Assembly: GCA_937997955.1 (NCBI GenBank)
Contig: CALLDR010000038.1
Coordinates: 11,859-75,858 of the forward strand
Reading direction: 5' to 3'
Length of the DNA stretch: 64,000 nt
DNA from: an uncultured Emergencia sp.
GTDB lineage: Bacteria; Bacillota; Clostridia; Peptostreptococcales; Anaerovoracaceae
Part shown: positions 34,407 to 41,940 of the stretch, piece by piece
Layout of the letters: each line of letters starts with the position of its first letter
How positions within the stretch are numbered: the first letter of the stretch is position 1
The notes under the pieces: generated by a model
The model's database searches: none
The model's input: the letters and a program-made list of their open reading frames with translations, nothing else
What the model was told of the DNA's origin: nothing
Made by a program: the position numbers and the translations under genes

Positions 34407-36237
34407 GATTTTACTTAACGCGGAACACATCAAAAAATCCTATACAGAAAAACCACTTCTGACCGACATCAGCCTGTCCATCGCAGATACGGACAAGATC
34501 GGCCTGATCGGCGTCAACGGCACCGGCAAAAGCACCCTGCTGAAGATCATCGCGGGAGCCATGGAGGCTGAGGGCGGCAGCATCACCAGGTCCCGGGAGC
34601 TGCGGACCGCTTACCTGCCGCAGAACCCGCCCTATGATCCGGAGCTGACTGCTCTGGAGCAGGCGACGGTTTATCTGGACGCCGCAGGCAGGCCCTATGA
34701 GCGGTATCGGTGCCAGGCTATGCTGACAAAGCTGGGCATCAACGACTTTGATCAGAAGATGGGACAGCTGTCGGGCGGTCAGAGAAAACGGGTTGCCATG
34801 GCGGCGGCGCTGACTGTGGACAGCAACCTTTTGATCCTGGACGAGCCGACCAACCATCTGGACGCGGACGTCATCTGCTGGCTGGAAGAGTTTCTGGCCG
34901 GTTACAAAGGCGCGGTGTTCATGATCACCCACGACCGGTATTTCCTGGACCGGGTGGCCAACCGCATCGTGGAGATCGACGGCGGCAGACTGTACAGCTA
35001 CGACGGCAATTACGACTATTATCTGGAAACCAAGGCGGCGCGCAAGGAGATGGAGCTGGCGTCCGAGCGTAAACGGCAGGCCATATATAAGAAAGAGCTG
35101 GCGTGGATCCGCCGGGGCGCCCAGGCCAGGACCACCAAGGCAAAGGGCAGGATACAGCGGTTTCACAAGCTGGAGGAGAGCAAGCTGGTGACAGACGACG
35201 CGTCCCTGGAGATGACCACGGCGTCCAGCCGCCTGGGGAAGAAGGTCATCGAGATCGACGGTCTGTCAAAGTCCTACGGCGGGGATCCTTTGATCGACGA
35301 TTTCAGCTACATTCTGCTGCGGAACGACCGGGTGGGCATCATCGGTCCCAACGGCTGCGGCAAGTCCACCCTGCTGAACATGATCATGGGCGTGGTCCAG
35401 CCGGACAGCGGCACTGTGGAAAAGGGAGATACGGTCAGGATCGGCTGCTTCTCCCAGGAAAACCAGGCGCTGGACGAGAGCAAGCGGGTGATCAAATTCA
35501 TCGCCGATATTTCAGACAACGTGAAGACCGCCGAGGGAAGCTTTTCCGCGTCCCAGATGCTGGAGCGGTTCCTGTTCCCGCCCCATATGCACTCGGTAGA
35601 GGTGGGAAGGCTGTCCGGCGGCGAGAAGCGGAGGCTCTACCTGCTGAGCATCCTCATGACGGCGCCCAACATTTTGATCCTGGACGAGCCGACCAACGAC
35701 CTGGACATCGAGACGCTGGCCATTCTGGAAGACTATCTGGACGACTTTAACGGAGCGGTCATCGCCGTTTCCCACGACCGTTACTTCCTGGACCGTGTGA
35801 CCCGCAAGACCTTTGCCTTCGTCGGAGGCGGCCGCATCAAAGCCTACAACGGCGGCTACAGTGACTACGAGGTCCGCCGGCAGGAGGAGCTGGCCGAGGA
35901 GAAGGCGGCGGCCAGGGCGTCCCAGTCATCAAAGGGTGTCCGTCAGGACGCTGCGGACACGTCAGGGGCTGCAGCTGGAAGAACAAAGCAGGAGCGGCCT
36001 AAGTTCACCTATAAGGAGCAGCGAGAATACGAGACCATTGAAGAGGACATCGCGTCGCTGGAGGATCAGCTGGCGCAGGTGGAAGAGGCCATGGAAGAGA
36101 ATGCCACGGATTTTTCCAGGCTGGCAGCTTTGTCACAGGAGAAAGAAGAGCTGGATGCCGCTTTGATGGAAAAGCTGGACCGGTGGGAGTACCTGTCTGA
36201 GCTGGCGGAGAAAATAGAGAAATACAGAAGGAGATAA
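34405..36237 (+). CDS. ABC-F family ATPase (Uup-like)
   Basis: A 610-residue soluble protein with two ABC domains: Walker A GVNGTGKST (36-44) and GPNGCGKST (about 314-322), signatures LSGGQRKRV and LSGGEKRRL, and Walker B LLILDEPTNHLD and ILILDEPTNDLD. An arm/linker sits between them, and a C-terminal coiled coil (about 535-610, rich in Glu/Lys with EDQLAQVEEAMEEN) is present. It acts on ribosomes as a translation factor of the Uup/YfmR type; a resistance role cannot be judged. No Shine-Dalgarno site precedes ATG 34405. Confidence 0.9.
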   Translation: MILLNAEHIKKSYTEKPLLTDISLSIADTDKIGLIGVNGTGKSTLLKIIAGAMEAEGGSITRSRELRTAYLPQNPPYDPELTALEQATVYLDAAGRPYERYRCQAMLTKLGINDFDQKMGQLSGGQRKRVAMAAALTVDSNLLILDEPTNHLDADVICWLEEFLAGYKGAVFMITHDRYFLDRVANRIVEIDGGRLYSYDGNYDYYLETKAARKEMELASERKRQAIYKKELAWIRRGAQARTTKAKGRIQRFHKLEESKLVTDDASLEMTTASSRLGKKVIEIDGLSKSYGGDPLIDDFSYILLRNDRVGIIGPNGCGKSTLLNMIMGVVQPDSGTVEKGDTVRIGCFSQENQALDESKRVIKFIADISDNVKTAEGSFSASQMLERFLFPPHMHSVEVGRLSGGEKRRLYLLSILMTAPNILILDEPTNDLDIETLAILEDYLDDFNGAVIAVSHDRYFLDRVTRKTFAFVGGGRIKAYNGGYSDYEVRRQEELAEEKAAARASQSSKGVRQDAADTSGAAAGRTKQERPKFTYKEQREYETIEEDIASLEDQLAQVEEAMEENATDFSRLAALSQEKEELDAALMEKLDRWEYLSELAEKIEKYRRR

Positions 36238-36240
36238 AGT

Positions 36241-36462
36241 ATGGCAGACATCAAATATGAGATCATCGAGGAGATCGGCGTTTTATCGGAAAACGCCAGA
36301 GGATGGAGAAAAGAACTGAACCTGGTCAGCTGGAACGGCGCGGCTGCAAAGTACGACCTCCGCGACTGGGCGCCGGACCATGAGAAGATGGGAAAAGGCA
36401 TCACCCTGACAAAGGACGAAGGGGCGGCGCTGGCGAGGCTGCTGGCGCAGAGAGAGCTGTAA
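36241..36462 (+). CDS. YdbC/PC4-family ssDNA-binding protein
   Basis: A 73-residue protein matching the YdbC family, bacterial homologues of the PC4 transcription coactivator: IKYEIIEEIGVLSENARGWRK, then LNLVSWNGAAAKYDLRDW and GKGITLTKDEGAALARLL. These bind single-stranded DNA as dimers. It follows the ABC-F stop by three bases with AAGGAG inside the upstream gene, so it is co-transcribed. Confidence 0.88.
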   Translation: MADIKYEIIEEIGVLSENARGWRKELNLVSWNGAAAKYDLRDWAPDHEKMGKGITLTKDEGAALARLLAQREL

Positions 36463-36489
36463 ACGCTGTATATGAGGAGGACATGACAT

Positions 36490-37068
36490 ATGGAAAAGGT
36501 ATTGTTTTTAGACGCCTGTGTGCGGGACCGTGAATCCAGGACGAAGAAGCTCTGCGATACATATATTCAATCGTTTATGAAGGCGCATCCTGACGCGGTG
36601 CTGGAGACCGTGACCCTGCGCCGCGGCGCCGTGCAGACCCATACGGAGGAAAAGCTGGAGGAGCGAGATGAATATATCCGGCGGCGGGACTTCTCGCAGC
36701 CGATGTTCGACCTGGCGCGCCAGTATCAGGAGGCCGACTATATCATCATCGGTACGCCGTACTGGGATCTGTCCTTCGCGGCCATTCTCAAGGTATATGT
36801 GGAGAACATCATCGTGGCCGATCTAACCTTCCAATCCACTGACGCCGGCTTTGTCGGACTGTGCAGAGGCAGGAAGATGGTCTACATCACCACTGCCGGC
36901 GGATCCATCGGGGAAAAGAATTACGGCTACGACTACATGTGCGCCATCGCGGAGATGACCGGCATCGACGAGACCCAGTGCATCAAGGCGGATATGCTGG
37001 ACATCGTCGGCTATGACGCGGACGCCATCATGGCGGAGACGATCAAAGAGATTCAGGAAATGTTTTAG
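36490..37068 (+). CDS. FMN-dependent NAD(P)H oxidoreductase (AzoR-like fold)
   Basis: A 192-residue flavodoxin-fold quinone/azo-reductase-like protein. VLFLDACVRDRESRTKKLCD carries the phosphate-binding loop, IIGTPYWDLSFAAILKVYVEN the flavin si-face loop (replacing the usual P-x-W-N), and ITTAGGSIGEKNYGYDYM the third loop. Substrate unknown. AGGAGGAC precedes the ATG. A GC-rich hairpin (GCGCCGCGG/CCGCGGCGC, 37096-37138) without a T-tract follows. Confidence 0.85.
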   Translation: MEKVLFLDACVRDRESRTKKLCDTYIQSFMKAHPDAVLETVTLRRGAVQTHTEEKLEERDEYIRRRDFSQPMFDLARQYQEADYIIIGTPYWDLSFAAILKVYVENIIVADLTFQSTDAGFVGLCRGRKMVYITTAGGSIGEKNYGYDYMCAIAEMTGIDETQCIKADMLDIVGYDADAIMAETIKEIQEMF

Positions 37069-37181
37069 CGGATAAAGGCTGACTTCCGGGGTTAGCGCCG
37101 CGGGGCAACAGAGCGTTGCTTGCCAAAGCCGCGGCGCGGGTTTAGAATGATAACTGGAGAAAACATCTTGGGAGAAACAGT

Positions 37182-37625
37182 ATGGAAACGCGGGAAATAC
37201 TAAAAAACTTGAGAGAAAAGAACCAGCTTACGCAGGACCAGCTGGCAGAACGTCTGATGGTCACCAGGCAGGCGGTCAGCCGCTGGGAAAACGGGGAGAC
37301 ACAGCCGAATACGGAAACGCTGAAATTGTTATCACGGGAATTTGATGTGTCGATCAATACACTTCTCGGCTCACCCAGACAGCTTATCTGTCAGTGCTGC
37401 GGGATGCCGATGAATGAAGACGGTGTGCTCAGCCGGGAAGCGGACGGAAGCTATAATGAGGATTACTGTAAATGGTGCTATGCGGACGGCGCTTTTGCCT
37501 ATGGGTCGAAGGCATCTCTGCTGGACTTTCTTGTCGGCAATATGCCGAATCCTGAAAATCTGTCAGATGGAGAGCGCCGCGCTCAATTCGACGCTTATCT
37601 TTCACAGCTGAAGCGCTGGAAATAA
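37182..37625 (+). CDS. XRE-family regulator with C-terminal zinc ribbon
   Basis: A 147-residue protein. Residues 5-60 form an HTH_3 domain (LTQDQLAERLMVTRQAVSRWENG); residues 69-110 contain CQCCGMPM and YCKWCYADGAF, two Cys pairs typical of the putative zinc-ribbon domain (Zn_ribbon_2 family). The C-terminus is helical. Its targets are unknown. Stop is followed by 18-bp tandem repeats. Confidence 0.88.
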   Translation: METREILKNLREKNQLTQDQLAERLMVTRQAVSRWENGETQPNTETLKLLSREFDVSINTLLGSPRQLICQCCGMPMNEDGVLSREADGSYNEDYCKWCYADGAFAYGSKASLLDFLVGNMPNPENLSDGERRAQFDAYLSQLKRWK

Positions 37626-37644
37626 TGAGGGCCGCGGACTCTGC

Positions 37645-37716
37645 GGCCTGAGCAGTTTCTGGGGCCTGAGCAGTCTCCGGGGTCTGAACAGTTTCTGCGG
37701 CCTGAGCCTGGCTCAA
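37645..37716 (+). repeat. four 18-bp tandem repeats after stop codon
   Basis: Units GGCCTGAGCAGTTTCTGG (37645), GGCCTGAGCAGTCTCCGG (37663), GGTCTGAACAGTTTCTGC (37681) and a diverged fourth unit. The array begins 19 bp after the XRE stop. Confidence 0.85.
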
Positions 37717-37796
37717 CCCCGCCGCGGCCCGCGCCGCCGGCGATGTTTTTGATGTGATAGCTTTTTGATGGGATGATATTTTGATATAATGACATT

Positions 37797-37820
37797 GGCC
37801 CCGCCGCGGGGCTTTTTTTG
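37797..37820 (+). terminator. intrinsic terminator
   Basis: GCCCC/GGGGC stem with a short GCCGC loop followed by seven Ts, immediately upstream of the MarR promoter. Confidence 0.85.
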
Positions 37821-37871
37821 TTGACAACGGGGAAGCGCCCGTCTATAATAAGAGTTGATAAAATCAACTCT
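37821..37871 (+). promoter_or_regulatory. consensus promoter with MarR-type operator
   Basis: TTGACA (37821-37826), 17 bp, TATAAT (37844-37849). Directly downstream, AGAGTTGAT (37851-37859) and ATCAACTCT (37863-37871) form a perfect palindrome across the start site, the expected place for autorepression by the MarR protein. Confidence 0.85.
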
Positions 37872-37890
37872 TTGACGCGGAGGTGATACC

Positions 37891-38343
37891 TTGCATGAAA
37901 CCATGATCAAAAAAATACGAAGCTTTAACCGGTACTATACCGTATGGCTGGATGTCCTGAACAAGGACTATCTGGGAACAGATCTCTTATGGCCTGAGTC
38001 CAGGGTCCTGTTTGAAATATATCTTTTTCCTGAAATCAGCGCGACGGAGCTGTGCGGGCATCTGAACATGGACAAGAGCTATATGAGCAGGATCCTCGCG
38101 AAGTTTGAAAAGAACGGACTTATCACGCGGGAACTGGTTCCGAAAAGCAGAGGAATGAAAAAAATACGCCTGACCGAGACAGGAAAAGAAAAGGCAAAGC
38201 AGATAGATCTGTGCGGCGATGAGCAGATCGTGGAAAAGCTCGCGGCGACAGACGAGGCAAAATGGGAGAAGCTTTGTGAAGCGATGACTTTGATCGAAGA
38301 AATTTTGCGGGAGAATGACAGGAGAGAGTACGATGAAGATTGA
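37891..38343 (+). CDS. MarR-family transcriptional regulator
   Basis: A 150-residue winged-helix protein. The recognition region ISATELCGHLNMDKSYMSRILAKFEKNGL (about 50-78) and wing KSRGMKKIRLTETG are clear. TTG 37891 is chosen because GGAGGTGAT ends about five bases upstream; ATG 37903 is the alternative. It overlaps the GNAT gene by 11 bp, an arrangement also seen for regulators fused or coupled to acetyltransferases. Confidence 0.9.
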   Translation: MHETMIKKIRSFNRYYTVWLDVLNKDYLGTDLLWPESRVLFEIYLFPEISATELCGHLNMDKSYMSRILAKFEKNGLITRELVPKSRGMKKIRLTETGKEKAKQIDLCGDEQIVEKLAATDEAKWEKLCEAMTLIEEILRENDRREYDED

Positions 38344-38815
38344 AATTGTTTTGGCTTATGATCATCAGCAGGAAATCAGGGAACTGTTCTCAGAATACAC
38401 GGGCATGCTGGTGGCCGGCGACAGTTCCTTTCAGGAATACCTCGACCTGCAGCATTTTGATGACGAGGTGGACCACCTGGAGGTGAAATATGGAATGCCG
38501 TATGGAAGACTGTATGTGGTATATTGTGACGGCCAGGCGGCAGGCTGCATTGGACTGCGCAGAATCGATGAGCAGAACTGTGAGATGAAGCGCCTTTATG
38601 TCAGGCCGCAGTTCAGAGGAAACAAAATCGGAGAGAAGCTGGTTCAGAAGATCATCGGGGACGCGAAGGAGATCGGCTACGCCGCGATGCTGCTGGACAC
38701 GCTGCCCTTCTTGGAAAGTGCCGTGAGAATATATCAGAAAATCGGCTTTTATACGATAGACTGCTACAATGACAGCCCGGTGAGCGCCTCCATCTTTATG
38801 AAGCTGGATCTGTAA
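38333..38815 (+). CDS. GNAT-family N-acetyltransferase
   Basis: A 160-residue acetyltransferase. The acetyl-CoA pyrophosphate loop is RPQFRGNKIGEKLV (Q/RxxGxG/A type), preceded by the beta-4 strand GCIGLRRIDEQNCEMKRLYV; LDTLPFLESAVRIYQKIGF closes the fold. Substrate unknown. AGGAGAGA five bases before ATG 38333 fixes the start inside the marR 3' end, so expression is coupled and probably under MarR control. Confidence 0.9.
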   Translation: MKIEIVLAYDHQQEIRELFSEYTGMLVAGDSSFQEYLDLQHFDDEVDHLEVKYGMPYGRLYVVYCDGQAAGCIGLRRIDEQNCEMKRLYVRPQFRGNKIGEKLVQKIIGDAKEIGYAAMLLDTLPFLESAVRIYQKIGFYTIDCYNDSPVSASIFMKLDL

Positions 38816-38833
38816 GAGCTGCCAGCGCGGAAA

Positions 38834-39131
38834 TGACTGCAAGCCGGCGTTTTTTAAGCGGTGCGGTCAGATTTTATGCCGTCAAAAAAAGGAATCTGAC
38901 TGCAATAGCCCAGGGCAGACCCGATGCGGTCAAAAAAATCCGCTGATGGCAGCTCTGGCGAAGCGAATTTGACTGCAGACCCCCTGAAATCATACAATGC
39001 AGTCGAGTTGGACCTGCCTCTGAAAAAAAATTTGACTGCAGGCAGACTCAATTTGCAATCTGCGGTCAGAACGCCTGAATTGACAGAACAGAAAGTGACC
39101 GCATAGCTTCAGAAAGCAGAAGCTGCGGTCA
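38834..39131. repeat. regular array of five inverted-repeat units
   Basis: Five copies of TGACYGCA-N20-TGCRGTCR begin at 38834, 38897, 38970, 39033 and 39096 (spacings 63, 73, 63, 63 bp). In every copy the two octamers are exactly 28 bp apart start to start, and the sequences between are unrelated. Arm changes keep pairing: TGACTGCA/TGCGGTCA (G-U), TGACTGCA/TGCAGTCG, TGACCGCA/TGCGGTCA. The changes also fall mostly at third positions of a Thr-Ala/Ala-Val reading, so a decayed 21-residue peptide repeat is the alternative. One extra half-site, TGCCGTCA, is at 38877. Confidence 0.8.
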
Positions 39132-39262
39132 TCTGTCCCGGGTCATGAAAGGTATCCCGCATCAGCAGGGACTTTGGAAAACCTAGATGACGGCGACCTG
39201 CCGCTGCTGTGCGGCTGCCCAAAGAATCAAAAAAGTATTTGTAAAAAGACACAAAAAACAGG

Positions 39263-39291
39263 TTGACATTACCGGAGCAAAGTAGTAAGAT
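39263..39291 (+). promoter_or_regulatory. promoter of the T-box leader
   Basis: TTGACA (39263-39268), 17 bp, TAAGAT (39286-39291), placing initiation near 39298. Confidence 0.75.
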
Positions 39292-39297
39292 ACTCTT

Positions 39298-39580
39298 AAC
39301 TGAATAGCGAACCAAAGACTTTGACGGAGACAGTAGATGTATGTTGAAAAGGTCGCAGCGAACCGGGGATGGTGCGAGCCCGGCACTGAACGTAGACATA
39401 TTTTGAAAATCACTCCCGAGTTGCAGGGCCGAAAGGCATGTTCGCGGCGCAGCCGCGGTGGACAGCCGAATAAGTTCTGACGGGCCTTCCCCGTAATCGG
39501 AAGAACATATGATGGTATGTTGTAGCAGGTGGTTAAGCGAAGATATTTTATCTCCGTCCTGATACAGGGCGGATTTTTTT
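39298..39580 (+). ncRNA. T-box leader, probable isoleucine specifier (ATC)
   Basis: Stem I shows the AGTA side of the specifier loop, the AACCGGGGATGGTGCGAGCC apical region and the descending strand with GAAAATCACTCCCGAG. The codon ATC at 39409-39411, followed by A, is the best specifier candidate (Ile). Downstream, AGGTGGTTAAGCGA (39527-39540) is the T-box antiterminator bulge with the TGGT that pairs with tRNA ACCA, and CCGTCCT/AGGGCGG plus seven Ts (39554-39580) is the terminator. Uncharged tRNA-Ile would permit read-through into the oxidoreductase operon. Confidence 0.82.
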
Positions 39581-39582
39581 AT

Positions 39583-39786
39583 GAGCCCCTATCCCAATTC
39601 GCGCAGCGAATAGCGGAAGGTGCCATGCGAGGGTCTCCCAAGAAGTCGAGCGGAAGCGAAGGCTGATTGGCAGAGACCTACGGCGAGCCCCTATCCCAAT
39701 TCGCGCAGCGAATAGCGGAAGGTGCCATGTCAGGGTCTCCCAAGAAGGCGAGCGGAAGCGAAGGCTGATTGGCAGAGACCTACGGC
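39583..39786 (+). repeat. 102-bp tandem duplication
   Basis: Two directly adjacent 102-bp units (39583-39684, 39685-39786) differ at only a few positions. Each has ATTCGC-GCA-GCGAAT, a GGTCTC/GAGACC stem and an inner CCAA/TTGG stem with GCGGAAGC. The duplication lies between the T-box terminator and the first oxidoreductase gene, within the untranslated leader. Confidence 0.9.
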
Positions 39787-39841
39787 GAGCTGCGATGTAT
39801 GCAGCCCGATGAAAACATAACCTAACCAAGGAGGTAATTTG

Positions 39842-40429
39842 ATGAGTAAAGACAAGAATACCGTGGAGATCAGATGGCATGGCCGCGGCGGTCAGGGAGC
39901 GAAGACAGCCTGTCTTCTTCTGGCCGACGTCGCTTTCAGCTCCGGCAAGCAGGTCCAGGGCTTTCCGGAATACGGCCCGGAGCGTATGGGCGCGCCGATC
40001 ACGGCATATAACAGGATCTCTGACGGGAAGAACAGAGTTCATTCTAATATATACGAGCCTGACTACGTGGTAGTCGTGGACGAGACGCTGCTGCACACTG
40101 TCGACGTGACGGCGGGCCTTTCTGAAGAGGGAGCCATCATCATCAACAGCAGCCGGGAGCCGGCAGAGCTGCGCCCGCTGCTGGGCGGCTACAGCGGAAA
40201 AGTCTGCACCGTGGACGCGGAGAAGATCTCCGTAGCGACTTTAGGCAAGAACTTTCCTAACACACCGATGCTGGCGGCCACAGTAAAGATCAGCCAGGTG
40301 GTAGAAAAAGAAAAGTTCCTCACAGATATGGAGGAGTCTTTTAAACATAAATTTGCATCAAAACCGGGCGTCATCGACGGAAACATGGAAGCTCTGCGGC
40401 TGTCCATGGATCAGGTGAAAGTCGGTTAA
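39842..40429 (+). CDS. 2-oxoacid:ferredoxin oxidoreductase, gamma subunit
   Basis: A 195-residue gamma subunit (PorC/VorC type). IRWHGRGGQGAKTACLLLAD at the N-terminus and FPEYGPERMGAPITAYNRIS are the family signatures. It is the first gene of a gamma-delta-alpha-beta operon, the gene order of heterotetrameric pyruvate or branched-chain ketoacid oxidoreductases. AAGGAGGTAA lies seven bases before ATG 39842. The T-box upstream suggests a branched-chain ketoacid role; sequence alone does not separate POR from VOR. Confidence 0.9.
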   Translation: MSKDKNTVEIRWHGRGGQGAKTACLLLADVAFSSGKQVQGFPEYGPERMGAPITAYNRISDGKNRVHSNIYEPDYVVVVDETLLHTVDVTAGLSEEGAIIINSSREPAELRPLLGGYSGKVCTVDAEKISVATLGKNFPNTPMLAATVKISQVVEKEKFLTDMEESFKHKFASKPGVIDGNMEALRLSMDQVKVG

Positions 40430-40446
40430 CGGGAAAGGAGACAGCG

Positions 40447-40749
40447 ATGAAATCAGCGAAGAATATCAATGAGCACAGCGCCTGGCAGGAATTGACCTGC
40501 GGAGCTGAAATCTACGAGCCGGGCACGTCCAGATTGGTCAACACGGGAGAATGGCGTGTCCTGACGCCGTTCTTTGATCCAGATAAGTGCAAGCACTGCA
40601 TGCTTTGCGTACCGTTTTGTCCGGACGTTTCCATTCCGGTCAGAGATGGGAGGAGACAGAATACCGACCTGTATCACTGCAAAGGCTGCGGCATCTGCGC
40701 CAAGGTATGTCCCTTCGGCGCCATCACCATGGGAAAGGAGGAAAAGTAA
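40447..40749 (+). CDS. 2-oxoacid:ferredoxin oxidoreductase, delta (ferredoxin-like) subunit
   Basis: A 100-residue subunit with two [4Fe-4S] motifs, CKHCMLCVPFCP (about residues 57-68) and CKGCGICAKVCP (about 80-91). It transfers electrons from the catalytic beta subunit to external ferredoxin. AAAGGAGA precedes the ATG; its stop directly abuts the alpha-subunit start. Confidence 0.93.
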   Translation: MKSAKNINEHSAWQELTCGAEIYEPGTSRLVNTGEWRVLTPFFDPDKCKHCMLCVPFCPDVSIPVRDGRRQNTDLYHCKGCGICAKVCPFGAITMGKEEK

Positions 40750-41940
40750 ATGGCTGTAAGAGACAGAATGAGCGGTAATGAGGCTATCGCATACGCTATG
40801 CGGCAGATCAACCCCGACGTCATGGGCGCTTTTCCGATTACCCCGTCCACAGAGATCCCGCAGTACTTTTCAAAGTACATCGCGGACGGAAAGGTAGATA
40901 CAGAATTTGTCGCGGTAGAGTCGGAACACTCTGCCATGTCCACCTGTATCGGCGCGTCGGCCGCCGGCGCGAGAGCCATCACGGCGACTTCCTCCGCGGG
41001 CCTGGCCCTCATGTGGGAACTGCTGTATGTGGCGGCGTCCAGCCGTCTGCCTATCACCATGGCGGTGGTCAACCGGGCGCTGACCGGCCCGATCAACATC
41101 AACTGCGATCATTCCGATTCCATGGGATGCCGCGATACCGGATGGATCCAGATCTACGCGGAGAACAACCAGGAGGCCTACGACAACTATATCCAGGCCA
41201 TGCCGATCTCAGAGCACTGCCGCCTGCCGATCATGATCTGCCAGGACGGCTTTATCACCAGCCACGCGGTAGAGAATATCGAACTGCTGGACGACGCCGA
41301 CGTGCAGAGCTTTGTAGGCGAATACAACCCTGAAAACTACCTGCTGAAGGCGGAGAACCCGCTGGCCGTGGGACCTTACGGTGTTTCACCGTATTACATG
41401 GAGATCAAAAAGGCTCAGGCCGAGGCTATGAAGGCTGCAAAGGCGCGGATCCTGGAGGTGGCGGAAGCCTACGAGAAGGTATCTGGCAGAAAGTACGGAT
41501 TCTTTGAAGAGTACCGCATGGAGGACGCGGAGACCGCCGTGGTCGTCATCGGTTCCTCCGCCGGCACCGGCAAGGACGCTGTAGATGAGCTGAGAGAGCA
41601 GGGCAGAAAGGTGGGTCTGATCAAGGTTCGCGTGTTCCGCCCGTTCCCGATGGAGGAGCTGGCGGCGGCCCTGTCCAGAGTCAAAGCGGTGGCTGTCATG
41701 GATAAATGCGAGAGCTTTTCCGCCTGCGGCGGCCCGCTTTTTGCTGAGACCAGGAGCGCCCTCTACGACCTGCCGGAAAGACCGCTGGCTGTAAACTACG
41801 TCTACGGTCTGGGAGGCAGAGACGTGACCATAGCTACCTTTGAAGAAATTTTTGACGCTCTTGACCAGATGGTCGGAACCGGCCAGGTCGGAGACGTATA
41901 CAGACATATCGGCGTGAGAGATTTGGAGGAGCAGAGATGA
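40750..41940 (+). CDS. 2-oxoacid:ferredoxin oxidoreductase, alpha subunit (PorA/VorB type)
   Basis: A 396-residue alpha subunit: SGNEAIAYAMRQINPDVMGAFPITPSTE (pyrimidine domain, quoted in parts: ITPSTEIPQYF), VAVESEHSAMSTCIGASAAG, ATSSAGLALMWELLYVAASS and a PININCDHSDSMGCRDTGW segment close to PorA proteins. The C-terminal third has the transketolase-C-like GTGKDAVDELREQGRKVGLI. It forms the TPP site with the beta subunit. Resemblance to PorA is strong, so pyruvate remains possible. Confidence 0.92.
   Translation: MAVRDRMSGNEAIAYAMRQINPDVMGAFPITPSTEIPQYFSKYIADGKVDTEFVAVESEHSAMSTCIGASAAGARAITATSSAGLALMWELLYVAASSRLPITMAVVNRALTGPININCDHSDSMGCRDTGWIQIYAENNQEAYDNYIQAMPISEHCRLPIMICQDGFITSHAVENIELLDDADVQSFVGEYNPENYLLKAENPLAVGPYGVSPYYMEIKKAQAEAMKAAKARILEVAEAYEKVSGRKYGFFEEYRMEDAETAVVVIGSSAGTGKDAVDELREQGRKVGLIKVRVFRPFPMEELAAALSRVKAVAVMDKCESFSACGGPLFAETRSALYDLPERPLAVNYVYGLGGRDVTIATFEEIFDALDQMVGTGQVGDVYRHIGVRDLEEQR

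Noticed and set aside
37096..37138. Intrinsic terminator after the FMN oxidoreductase gene
   Set aside because: Strong GC hairpin but no T-tract; kept only as a note in that gene's entry.
37429..37827. Minus-strand frame encoding repeated ETAQAP-like peptides
   Set aside because: The repeats come from 18-bp DNA duplications in an untranslated region, and the frame runs antisense into the XRE gene.
38834..39131. CRISPR array
   Set aside because: Only 8-bp arms are conserved, no 24-37-bp repeat exists, and no cas genes are near.
39839..39841. TTG start for the gamma-subunit gene
   Set aside because: ATG directly follows at 39842 with better Shine-Dalgarno spacing.
39548..40096. Minus-strand frame with two 34-residue repeats
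   Set aside because: It is explained by the 102-bp DNA duplication, overlaps the gamma-subunit gene and lacks a domain.
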